Position numbers and translations under genes: made by a program | In this document: positions 7,024 to 13,034 of the stretch, piece after piece | How the letters are laid out: every line of letters starts with the position of its first letter | Position numbering within the stretch: the first letter of the stretch is position 1 | The notes under the pieces: generated by a model | The model's input: the letters and a program-made list of their open reading frames with translations, nothing else | The model's database searches: none | What the model was told of the DNA's origin: nothing | Assembly (NCBI GenBank): GCA_937976375.1 | Contig: CALJRU010000032.1 | Span: forward strand, 1 to 17,147 | DNA: 17,147 bases | Origin: an uncultured Peptococcaceae bacterium | Lineage (GTDB): Bacteria; Bacillota; Peptococcia; Peptococcales; Peptococcaceae | Reading direction: 5' to 3'

Positions 7024-7593
7024 TTACGCCTCTATTTTTTTAATCACCTTCGCTGGCACACCGCCAACGATGGTATTGGCTGCAACATCTTTCGTGACAA
7101 CAGCGCCCGCAGCAACGATGGCGCCATCGCCAATGGTGACGCCTGGCAACACGGTGGCATTGGCACCAATCCAGACATTTTTGCCGATGTGCACCGGACT
7201 GCCCACCATGCCGCCGCGGCGTGCCGGGTCTTGCAGATGGTTCAGAGTGGCTATGACGACATTGTGCCCGATGAGGGCGCCGTCGTCGATGGTCACGCCG
7301 CCTTGATCCTGGATCTTGACGCCGCTGTTGAAAAAGACGTGGCTGCCGATCTTGAGATTTTTACCACAGTCACTGAAAAATGGCGGAAAAAAGCCCACGC
7401 CTTCGCCAACCTCGCGCCCTGTCAGTTCACAGAACAGTTCGTGCACGCGTTCCGGTGTGCGGTCGCAGTGGTTCAGGGCCTCACAAATGCGAATGGCTTC
7501 TTCCGACAGTTCATGCATCATAAGGTGGGCCTCAGATTGGCCTTCGATGACGGCCCCGCTGTCCATGATGGCAATAAATTCTTCTATGGTCAT
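7024..7593 (-). CDS. Hexapeptide-repeat sugar O-acetyltransferase (LacA/Maa/NodL type)
   Basis: A 189-residue left-handed beta-helix acetyltransferase that uses acetyl-CoA. The N-terminal about 60 residues form the helical Mac-type segment. The hexapeptide repeats run from about residue 78 (LKIGSHVFFNSGVKI) to 178, with the typical ending NVWIGANATVLPGVTIGDG, AGAVVTKDV and VGGVPAKVIKKI. His119 in ATLNHL is at the catalytic histidine position of this family. The acceptor sugar cannot be told from sequence. ATG at 7593 (MTIEEF) is preferred over longer starts because it is preceded by a consensus AGGAGG at proper spacing and because typical family members start here. It is a monocistronic gene with its own promoter and terminator. 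Confidence 0.87.
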   Translation of the reverse strand: MTIEEFIAIMDSGAVIEGQSEAHLMMHELSEEAIRICEALNHCDRTPERVHELFCELTGREVGEGVGFFPPFFSDCGKNLKIGSHVFFNSGVKIQDQGGVTIDDGALIGHNVVIATLNHLQDPARRGGMVGSPVHIGKNVWIGANATVLPGVTIGDGAIVAAGAVVTKDVAANTIVGGVPAKVIKKIEA

Positions 7594-7627
7594 GTCAAAT
7601 ACGCCTCCTGATTGTTTCACTGTCTCC

Positions 7628-7657
7628 ATTATAAAACTTGCTGCAGCATGGCACCAA
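7628..7657 (-). promoter_or_regulatory. Possible promoter of the acetyltransferase gene
   Basis: Minus strand TTGGTG (7657-7652), 18 bases, perfect TATAAT (7633-7628), about 35 bp before the start codon. The -35 box is weak. Confidence 0.45.
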
Positions 7658-7700
7658 TGCCGCTCTGTCATGGAGTGATATGCCATTTACTCATAACACG

Positions 7701-7729
7701 CAAAACAGGCAGCCTGCTGACTGCCTGTT
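7701..7729 (-). terminator. Terminator of the repeat protein / ECF sigma / anti-sigma operon
   Basis: Perfect 9-bp stem AACAGGCAG/CTGCCTGTT (7704-7712 with 7721-7729), 8-base loop, followed on the minus strand by TTTTGCG; immediately after the anti-sigma stop at 7735. Confidence 0.75.
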
Positions 7730-7734
7730 GTTGT

Positions 7735-8613
7735 TTATTCATGACCATTGCCATGATGCGCACCTTGACTGTGTTCTGCGGCATGGAGTCCTTGACCTTG
7801 ACCATTGCCTGCACCGCTGCCTTGTCCCTGGCCATAACCGTTTCCAGCGCCTTGTCCATTACCTTGGCCCTGACCGCTGCCATAACCGCTGGATGCGGCT
7901 GAATCGCTGGTCTCGTCGCTGCCGCTATTTTGATAGCTGGCCAATAATTCGCGAATCTCGCGCATGGTCATTTGCTGCACTTCTTCTGGCGTGATGCTTG
8001 GATCGTAAGCCAAAAGCTCCTGGTACGCGTGATATTTGCCGCAGGAAAGCCCCGCATCATGAGCATCTGCCATTTGGCTGTCGTCACTTTCCAAAGCGTA
8101 GCAGTGCGCATTTTTATGCTCGGCGGTGCAGTTTGACACATAGTTCAGCACAGCATCACTCTGCGTCGTGTCCCCGTTGTCAGACTGGACCACGGCGATG
8201 GACAGTTCTTCGCCATTTGCCAGGCAGTCATTGATGGTATCATTCGCCATAAGCGCATCCACCGCGTCGTCATAATTCATATTTTTAACGTTCAGTTCCG
8301 CAGCCAGGGCCACGCCGTCGTCGTTGTAGCCATTGAGGGCGATGACACGGTCAAAGCGATTGATGTCCATCTCCAAAGATGGATTGATGTCGATGCTGAC
8401 CACTGTTGTCGGTGTGTAATAGAGGTGATGGCCGCCGAGCCCCAAAGCAAGCAAGCAACAGAAAACCAGCGCATACACCGGCGCCCAGCGGCGCAGCCGC
8501 CGTTTTGGCTTGGCACCTTCACGCATCGCCTTGAAAACAGCCTGTTTCGTATGGTTTTTCAGTGCATCCTCAGCCTGAATCTCCTCGAAAGCCTCTTTCA
8601 GTCGTTGTTCCAT
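7735..8613 (-). CDS. Membrane anti-sigma factor, RsgI-like
   Basis: A 292-residue single-span membrane protein. Residues 1-42 form a charged cytoplasmic part (EDALKNHTKQAVFKAM) that should bind the sigma factor. Residues about 45-63 form one membrane segment. The outside part begins with VVSIDINPSLEMDIN (71-85), the hallmark of the central domain of RsgI-type anti-sigma factors. The last about 60 residues are low-complexity Gly/Gln/Asn repeats (GQGQGNGQG) ending in a His-rich tail, similar in composition to the secreted repeat protein in the same operon. The ATG at 8613 overlaps the sigma factor TGA by one base, and GTG at 8616 is an alternative start; GGGAGG lies just upstream of both. Coupled translation with the sigma gene fits a sigma/anti-sigma pair. 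The signal sensed is unknown. Confidence 0.85.
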   Translation of the reverse strand: MEQRLKEAFEEIQAEDALKNHTKQAVFKAMREGAKPKRRLRRWAPVYALVFCCLLALGLGGHHLYYTPTTVVSIDINPSLEMDINRFDRVIALNGYNDDGVALAAELNVKNMNYDDAVDALMANDTINDCLANGEELSIAVVQSDNGDTTQSDAVLNYVSNCTAEHKNAHCYALESDDSQMADAHDAGLSCGKYHAYQELLAYDPSITPEEVQQMTMREIRELLASYQNSGSDETSDSAASSGYGSGQGQGNGQGAGNGYGQGQGSGAGNGQGQGLHAAEHSQGAHHGNGHE

Positions 8614-9089
8614 CACGCTTCACCTCCCAATTCATCGCGCAGCAGCGTTTTCGCACGGGTCAGCTGTGTGTAGACGGTGTTGACATTGATGCGCAGGATC
8701 TCTGCAATATCCGCAGCTGGATAGCCTTCATAATAATGAAGGTAGATGACGCGCCGATATTTTTCCGGCAAAGCCAGCACAGCCTCCAACACTTCAGAAT
8801 GGGCGGCATCAACGACGCCGCCCTGCTCCACATATGCATCAAGGGACACAGTATGCTTGCGAAAGAAGCTTTTCAAAAGATCTTTGCAGGCATTGATGGT
8901 CACGCGGATGATCCACGCTTTTTCGTGTGCCTCACTGTCAAAAACTTTATCGTTCATCGCATATTTCAAAAACACCGTTTGACAAATGTCTTCGGTATCC
9001 GCTTCGTTCTTCAAATGAATGAAACAAATGCGCTTGACTGTTGAGGCATAGTTTTCAATTGCCCGATTGACTGCTTCTTCGCTGCGCAT
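8613..9089 (-). CDS. ECF-type RNA polymerase sigma factor
   Basis: A 158-residue sigma-70-family protein with only regions 2 and 4. Region 2 is at about residues 8-70 (ENYASTVKRICFIHLKNEADTEDICQ; the acidic segment is region 2.2, and AWIIRVTINACKDLLKS follows). Region 4 is at about 100-150 (LPEKYRRVIYLHYYEGYPAADIAEILRINVNTVYTQLTRAK, with the helix-turn-helix at the end). Start ATG at 9089 follows GAGGGGG. It is preceded by the secreted repeat protein gene (33-bp gap, no terminator) and followed by its anti-sigma factor with a one-base overlap. It probably directs transcription of its own operon from a promoter like the candidate at 9645-9671. Confidence 0.9.
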   Translation of the reverse strand: MRSEEAVNRAIENYASTVKRICFIHLKNEADTEDICQTVFLKYAMNDKVFDSEAHEKAWIIRVTINACKDLLKSFFRKHTVSLDAYVEQGGVVDAAHSEVLEAVLALPEKYRRVIYLHYYEGYPAADIAEILRINVNTVYTQLTRAKTLLRDELGGEA

Positions 9090-9122
9090 GACCGCGCCCC
9101 CTCTTTTCTACTATTTAACGGT

Positions 9123-9608
9123 TTACCAGCGACCGCCGTGATGGCCGCCGCCATTATGATGGCCCATGCCGCCACCGTTGCCGCAACCTGTGCCCGCGTT
9201 GTCACAGATGCCGTCGCCATTAGCGTCGACATAATTGCTGCCTTGACCGCCATTTCCATATCCACCGTTACCGGTGTAATTATCGCACACGCCGTCGCCG
9301 TCAGCATCGACAAAATTGCCACCGCAGCCTGTGCCATGGTTATCGCAGATGCCATCGCCATTGGCGTCTACATAATTGTCGCACACGCCGTCACCGTTGG
9401 CATCCACATAGTTGCCATTGCCAAGGCCGCTGCCCTGATTGTCGCAGACACCGTCACCATTGGCATCCACATAGCCAACACCTGTGCCGTTGCCAGCACC
9501 ATTGCCTGCGCCGCGACCATAGCCGGCCGCAAACATGGCCGCTGGAACCGACGCGATGACCAATAATCCAATAATGATGGCTGCTAAAAATTTCTTTTTG
9601 TGTTTCAT
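9123..9608 (-). CDS. Secreted Gly-rich protein with five calcium-loop-like DANGDGxCDN repeats
   Basis: A 161-residue protein with a signal peptide (MKHKKKF, hydrophobic core about residues 8-25, likely cleavage after AMFAA). The mature part has five 12-residue repeats of the form (Y/F)VDA(N/D)GDG(V/I)CDN at 46-57, 67-78, 79-90, 99-110 and 126-137, spaced by Gly/Asn linkers. D-x-(N/D)-x-D-G-x-x-D matches the calcium loop of EF-hand and dockerin modules, but each repeat also has one Cys; with Cys95 and Cys142 there are seven. The tail is His/Gly-rich (GHHNGGGHHGG), a likely metal ligand. I infer a small exported Ca- or metal-binding protein. ATG at 9608 follows AGGAGG at 8 bases. It heads the operon with the ECF sigma and anti-sigma genes, so it may be the sensor partner or main product of that stress circuit. 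Confidence 0.85.
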   Translation of the reverse strand: MKHKKKFLAAIIIGLLVIASVPAAMFAAGYGRGAGNGAGNGTGVGYVDANGDGVCDNQGSGLGNGNYVDANGDGVCDNYVDANGDGICDNHGTGCGGNFVDADGDGVCDNYTGNGGYGNGGQGSNYVDANGDGICDNAGTGCGNGGGMGHHNGGGHHGGRW

Positions 9609-9644
9609 AAGAATGACCTCCTTAAAAAATGTTTTCACTATCAA

Positions 9645-9671
9645 TACGATTCAAACAGGCCATTTCATTCA
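9645..9671 (-). promoter_or_regulatory. Candidate ECF-type promoter of the repeat protein / sigma / anti-sigma operon
   Basis: Minus strand TGAATG (9671-9666), 17 bases, CGTA (9648-9645), about 37 bp before the first ATG. The pattern resembles ECF promoters such as the SigW type (TGAAAC-N16-CGTA), and no housekeeping promoter is evident. This would make the operon self-activating. Short, degenerate match. Confidence 0.35.
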
Positions 9672-9698
9672 CGAAAAACAAATTTTTTTCAAAAAAAC

Positions 9699-10262
9699 TC
9701 AATTTTTTTCTTTGATGATCAATACCGCAATCGGCGGATGGTTTGAACGGTTGAAAAAATCGCTGACCAACACCGTGTAACGATGATGGTCCAGCGTGCG
9801 CAAATGATCAAGCACCGCATCACGCTCCGCAAAGCCGCTGTCGCCGCCATGGTAAATGCACAAGGTCATGATGCCGCCTTCTTTGAGCAGCGTCAGGCCG
9901 CTGTCAATAGCACGTATCGTGGTCTTTGGCTGCGTGGCGAGATGGTGATCGCCGCCCGGCAGATAGCCCAGATTGAACACGATGGCATCCACGCTGTCAG
10001 GTGCCGCATACTCGGCCATGTCGGCGTGGCTCGCTTTCAGAACCTCGGCCGATAAGCCCGCCTTCGCCAGCCGCTCTTTTGTAGCAGCGACGGCTTCCTG
10101 CTGAATGTCGAACGCCAGCACGCGCCCATTCGGCCCCGCCAAACGACAAAGCCTCTCTGTATCATGCCCGCGCCCAGCCGTGGCATCGATGCAAAAAGCA
10201 CCTGGCTGGATATAAACTTGCCAATAACGCTGCACCAGCGAAATGGTATTGATGGACTGCAT
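9699..10262 (-). CDS. mnmM: SAM-dependent methyltransferase, YtqB/MnmM type
   Basis: A 187-residue class I methyltransferase of the rRNA_methylase-like/YtqB family; B. subtilis YtqB (MnmM) methylates the 5-aminomethyl group of wobble 2-thiouridine in tRNA. Motif I is FCIDATAGRGHDTERL (23-38), the acidic end of strand 2 is AFDIQQEA (50-57), and motif IV is VFNLGYLPGGDH (95-106), matching the family's NLGYLPGGD. The tail NHPPIAVLIIKE is also typical. ATG at 10262 (MQSINTIS) is preferred over ATG 10283 because the latter has no ribosome binding site and the homologous region begins here. It has its own promoter (10301-10329). It is unrelated to its neighbours and is a housekeeping gene. The symbol is given by family resemblance only. 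Confidence 0.8.
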   Translation of the reverse strand: MQSINTISLVQRYWQVYIQPGAFCIDATAGRGHDTERLCRLAGPNGRVLAFDIQQEAVAATKERLAKAGLSAEVLKASHADMAEYAAPDSVDAIVFNLGYLPGGDHHLATQPKTTIRAIDSGLTLLKEGGIMTLCIYHGGDSGFAERDAVLDHLRTLDHHRYTVLVSDFFNRSNHPPIAVLIIKEKN

Positions 10263-10300
10263 GCACCATCCGCTTCCTTTCATCAAACACTGTATCTTTC

Positions 10301-10329
10301 ATTATATAAACATTCTCCACCGCTGTCCA
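10301..10329 (-). promoter_or_regulatory. Sigma-70-type promoter of the mnmM-like gene
   Basis: Minus strand TGGACA (10329-10324), 17 bases, perfect TATAAT (10306-10301), about 40 bp before the start codon. Confidence 0.7.
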
Positions 10330-10339
10330 CCATCCCCAG

Positions 10340-10374
10340 CAAAGAAAAAGGCCTGAAGCATGGGCTTCAGACCT
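10340..10374 (-). terminator. Terminator of the Fe-S ATPase / NifX-like operon
   Basis: Stem of 11 bp (10349-10359 with 10364-10374, one wobble), 4-base loop, followed on the minus strand by TTTTTCTTT, shortly after the stop at 10397. Confidence 0.88.
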
Positions 10375-10396
10375 ATTCTCAGCATCGGACAAAGGC

Positions 10397-10765
10397 TCAG
10401 GCGCCGTGATGACCACCGCATTCACCGGCATGTTCGTGTTTATGGCAGACAGAGCCAGTGGATTTCAATTCACCGGCGAGATAGCGCTTGGCGCAGTCTT
10501 CGGCGCTGCCGCTGGCACCGGTGATGACTTCAATGCCACGCGTGTTAAAAATATCGATGGCCCCTTGGCCCATGCCGCCGGAAATAACCACGTTCACACC
10601 CAGATCGCCAAGATAGTTTGGCAGAAATCCTGGCTTATGCCCTGGGTTTGGAATGCTTTCCTGAGCGGTGATGACACCATTTTCAGCGTCAAAAATATTA
10701 AAGTTCTCACAATGGCCAAAGTGTTCCGTGGTCATTGCGCCTGTGCTTGCAACTGCGATTTTCAT
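10397..10765 (-). CDS. NifX/NifB-type dinitrogenase cofactor-like protein with Cys/His tail
   Basis: A 122-residue protein of the dinitrogenase iron-molybdenum cofactor biosynthesis superfamily (PF02579-like). It starts MKIAVASTGAMTTEHFGHCENF, has the central ISGGMGQGAIDIF segment and the EVITGASGSAEDCAKRYLAGEL segment, all typical. The C-terminal extension CHKHEHAGECGGHH is rich in Cys and His and probably binds metal. Start ATG 10765 follows GGAGG at 10 bases; longer starts lack support. Last gene of a four-gene operon with two Fe-S ATPases. No nitrogenase genes are in view, so the role is more likely carrying or inserting a metal or Fe-S/Mo-type cluster, as in ORP systems of anaerobes. Confidence 0.87.
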   Translation of the reverse strand: MKIAVASTGAMTTEHFGHCENFNIFDAENGVITAQESIPNPGHKPGFLPNYLGDLGVNVVISGGMGQGAIDIFNTRGIEVITGASGSAEDCAKRYLAGELKSTGSVCHKHEHAGECGGHHGA

Positions 10766-10799
10766 AAAAATAACGCCTCCATTTTTGTGATAAAAACAT

Positions 10800-11663
10800 T
10801 TATGCTTCAAAAAACAAATTCATGACTTCCTGATAAATCTCCAACAGCGCCTCGCGTGCCGGACACGCTGTCTCGGCAATGTTCTTGCCTTCATTGATGG
10901 CCTTCGGCACCGTTTCATCATACGGAATGCGGCCAACAAACGGGATGCCATTGTCCCGGCAGAACTTTTCAATGTGATCGGCCTGCAGTGGGCTGACGTC
11001 GGCTTTATTGACGCAGACAGCGCATTTTGTGCCAAAACCCTGACACGTTTTGATCACACGCTGCAAGTCGCTGATCCCTGAAACGGTTGGTTCCGCCACC
11101 AATAAGACCATATGCGCCCCGCTGATGGAGGCGATGACTGGGCAGCCAATGCCTGGTGAGCCGTCAACAATGGCAAATTCGGCGTCGCTGTTGGCCGTCA
11201 GCACCTTTTTCACCTCTGTGACAAGCTTTCCTGAATTGCCGCGCCCCATTTTCAGCTTGGCAGTGGAAAACACACGACCGTCCCGGTACAGCATCTGTTC
11301 ACCGGCAACGTCATCCAAAAGCGTCACAGCATGTTCGGGACAAACAGCCACGCACACGCCGCAGCCTTCACAAGCAATAGGGTTCACTTCAAATCCTTCT
11401 GCCTTGCGGCGAATGGCGTCAAAGCGGCAGTGCTGCTGGCAGAGACCGCAGCCAATGCAACGTGCAGAATCGATCTGAGCTTTCTGCCCGCCCAGATAGT
11501 CCGTCGTCCGCGGTTCATCGGCAAATTGCTGCAGCAAGTGCAGATTCGGGGCGTCCACGTCACAGTCCGCAAAAGCCTGCGCGTTTGCAAAAGCGATAAA
11601 AGCCGCCGCCGTCGTCGTTTTTCCAGTGCCGCCTTTTCCGCTCAAAATCAGCAATTGTTTCAT
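10800..11663 (-). CDS. MinD/Mrp-type P-loop ATPase with 2[4Fe-4S] ferredoxin insert (A)
   Basis: A 287-residue ATPase with deviant Walker A GKGGTGKTT (9-17), the ADCDVDAPN strand (32-40), and an inserted bacterial ferredoxin domain with two clusters: CIGCGLCQQHC (69-79) and CEGCGVCVAVCPEH (98-111). Later segments VDGSPGIGCPVIASI and LVAEPTVSGISDLQRV match the MinD/Mrp fold (Walker B-like and switch regions), and VCVNKADV is the guanine/adenine-side loop. It is the typical partner of ATPase B in ORP-type clusters and probably forms a heterodimer involved in metal-cluster handling. ATG at 11663 overlaps the TGA of gene B by 4 bases (ATGA), with GGAGGAGG inside gene B, so translation is coupled. 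Confidence 0.9.
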   Translation of the reverse strand: MKQLLILSGKGGTGKTTTAAAFIAFANAQAFADCDVDAPNLHLLQQFADEPRTTDYLGGQKAQIDSARCIGCGLCQQHCRFDAIRRKAEGFEVNPIACEGCGVCVAVCPEHAVTLLDDVAGEQMLYRDGRVFSTAKLKMGRGNSGKLVTEVKKVLTANSDAEFAIVDGSPGIGCPVIASISGAHMVLLVAEPTVSGISDLQRVIKTCQGFGTKCAVCVNKADVSPLQADHIEKFCRDNGIPFVGRIPYDETVPKAINEGKNIAETACPAREALLEIYQEVMNLFFEA

Positions 11664-12502
11664 GCGTTTGCCTCCTCCTCGATGCGCTGCCACAGTGTCT
11701 CAAACAACGCCCGCATTGCCGCGTCGTGTTCCACGGCAATGCTACCTTCGGCACCCAAACGCGCCGTTTCGGCATCGTATGGAATGCGCGCCAGAATAGG
11801 CAGCTTCTTTTCGGCGCAAAGCCGATCGATCTGTGCCGTATCGTCCATCGCCTTATTGATCACCACACCGCAAGGCTTTTGCAGGACCGCAGTCAGCTCG
11901 GCAACCATTTCAAAATTATGCGCCCCAAAAATTGTTGGCTCAGCCACCAGCAGACAATAATCGGCATCCTTGACACTTTCCACCACCGAGCACGCGCTCC
12001 CTGGCGGACAATCGATGACCACCTGCGCCGCCTCAGAGGTTTCAGCCTTTTTAAGCAGCTCAGCAATAATGCCAATGCCAGAGGCTTCGCCAATGTTCAA
12101 AAAGCCCGAAGCAACCGCCACGCTGCCATGGTGCCCTTCTTCTACATGGCCAATCTCAACCGCTTCTTCAGCAACGGCATGTTCGGGGCAAACCAGCCGA
12201 CAGCCACCGCAGGAATGGCACACATCCTTAAACACCATGGGCGCATCACCGATATAAGCCAACGCATTAAAGCGGCAGAAATCAAGACATTGCCGGCATC
12301 CACTGCACACCGCTGCGTCAAAAACAGGCAACAGTTTCGACACGGGCGTCGACGCCACCGCTTCCGGCTTAAAAAACAGATGCCCATTAGGTTCTTCCAC
12401 GTCACAATCCACATAGAGTGCTGACGCAGCCGACGCCGCAAGATTCACCGACACAAATGTTTTCCCAGTGCCGCCTTTACCGCTTAATACCGCGATTTTC
12501 AT
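11660..12502 (-). CDS. MinD/Mrp-type P-loop ATPase with 2[4Fe-4S] ferredoxin insert (B)
   Basis: A 280-residue paralog of ATPase A. Walker A is GKGGTGKTF (8-16) and the strand YVDCDVEEPNGHLFF (30-44) is typical of the B-type partner. The ferredoxin insert has Cys66-x2-Cys69-x2-Cys72-x3-Cys76 and Cys95-x2-Cys98-x2-Cys101-x3-Cys105, both complete. VIDCPPGSACSVVESV is the Walker-B region and LVAEPTIFGAHNFEMV the following switch segment. Start ATG 12502 lies 6 bases after the stop of the NifX-like gene, and a GGGGTGATG overlapping that stop acts as ribosome binding site. Proteins of this kind are known from the ORP gene clusters of Desulfovibrio and from many anaerobic Bacillota, and are thought to deliver metal clusters with NifX-type proteins. 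The exact target here is unknown. Confidence 0.9.
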   Translation of the reverse strand: MKIAVLSGKGGTGKTFVSVNLAASAASALYVDCDVEEPNGHLFFKPEAVASTPVSKLLPVFDAAVCSGCRQCLDFCRFNALAYIGDAPMVFKDVCHSCGGCRLVCPEHAVAEEAVEIGHVEEGHHGSVAVASGFLNIGEASGIGIIAELLKKAETSEAAQVVIDCPPGSACSVVESVKDADYCLLVAEPTIFGAHNFEMVAELTAVLQKPCGVVINKAMDDTAQIDRLCAEKKLPILARIPYDAETARLGAEGSIAVEHDAAMRALFETLWQRIEEEANA

Positions 12503-12508
12503 AGCTCA

Positions 12509-12871
12509 TCACCCCTGATGATGAAAGCCTGCGTGAATATCCGTTAGTGCTGTCAGCTCTTGTGCTTCAAATGCACGCACATTTTCTTCAGCAGAGCCTG
12601 CCACCGAACCATACAGCGCCACGCCAGCTTTTTTCAGCACCTCCGCAGCATTTTCACCGCAGCGTGGCGTGATCAACACCTGCGCACCATGATCAACAAT
12701 GACCTGCGCCGCCTTAATGCCCGCTCCACCCTGACTCATGATCGCAGAATTATCAACATAAACAGCTTCCTTGGTTTCATCGTCATAGAACGCAAAATTT
12801 GCTGCACGGCCAAAATTCTCGGCCACCTTACTCTCTAAAGATGGATGATCAACTGGAATCGCAATCTTCAT
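12509..12871 (-). CDS. NifX/NifB-type dinitrogenase cofactor-like protein (first gene of operon)
   Basis: A 120-residue protein of the same superfamily as the last gene of the operon: MKIAIPVDHPSLESKVAENFGRAANFAFYD at the start, GGAGIKAAQVIVDHGAQVLITPRCGENA in the middle, and a VAGSAEENVRAFEAQEL helix. It keeps one Cys (ITPRCG) and a short HHQG tail but lacks the Cys/His-rich extension of the other copy. ATG 12871 follows GAGGTAAG. Gene order NifX-like / ATPase B / ATPase A / NifX-like with 6-bp gaps or overlaps indicates one transcript from the consensus promoter at 12947-12975. Confidence 0.87.
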   Translation of the reverse strand: MKIAIPVDHPSLESKVAENFGRAANFAFYDDETKEAVYVDNSAIMSQGGAGIKAAQVIVDHGAQVLITPRCGENAAEVLKKAGVALYGSVAGSAEENVRAFEAQELTALTDIHAGFHHQG

Positions 12872-12913
12872 GGTATCTTACCTCTTTCTATCGAAACAAC
12901 ACGCTATTAACCA

Positions 12914-12981
12914 CTGTTATTATTGGCATATGCCTTTTATAAGCCCATCATAGCATCATAAATAGCATATGTCAATAACAG
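12914..12981. repeat. Inverted repeat flanking the promoter of the Fe-S ATPase operon
   Basis: CTGTTATT-ATTG-GCATATGC (within 12914-12933) faces GCATATGTC-AATAACAG (12965-12981). The arms share CTGTTATT and CATATGC with a 2-3 base offset. The inner arm also forms a perfect palindrome GGCATATGCC (12925-12934), while the outer arm overlaps the -35 box. Two copies of a CATATG-centred site around a promoter suggest a repressor operator pair. Confidence 0.45.
12947..12975 (-). promoter_or_regulatory. Consensus promoter of the Fe-S ATPase / NifX-like operon
   Basis: Minus strand perfect TTGACA (12975-12970), exactly 17 bases, TATGAT (12952-12947). This is the best promoter in the window. The start codon lies about 75 bp downstream, leaving a leader that holds the GGCATATGCC palindrome. 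No sigma-54-type GG-N10-GC element is seen. Confidence 0.85.
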
Positions 12982-12983
12982 CA

Positions 12984-13015
12984 CAAAAAAAGAACGCAGC
13001 GACCATGCGCTGCGT
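12984..13015 (-). terminator. Terminator of the right ASST gene
   Basis: Perfect 8-bp stem ACGCAGCG/CGCTGCGT (12994-13001 with 13008-13015), 6-base loop, followed on the minus strand by TTCTTTTTTTG; after the ASST stop at 13035. Confidence 0.87.
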
Positions 13016-13034
13016 CAAAAGGATGAAATATTAA

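Noticed and set aside
9123..9608. CRISPR array from the regular repeats in the DNA
   Set aside because: The repeats are codons for a DANGDGxCDN peptide motif in an intact signal-peptide-bearing gene; spacers are short and Gly-coding.
9123..9608. Dockerin/cellulosome component, prompted also by the RsgI-like anti-sigma
   Set aside because: The repeats are only half a dockerin-type loop each, carry Cys, and there are no cohesin or glycoside hydrolase genes; the sigma factor is ECF-type, not SigI.
10397..12871. Nitrogen fixation gene cluster from the NifX-type proteins
   Set aside because: No nifHDK, nifB or nifEN genes; this superfamily plus Fe-S ATPases is common in non-fixing anaerobes.
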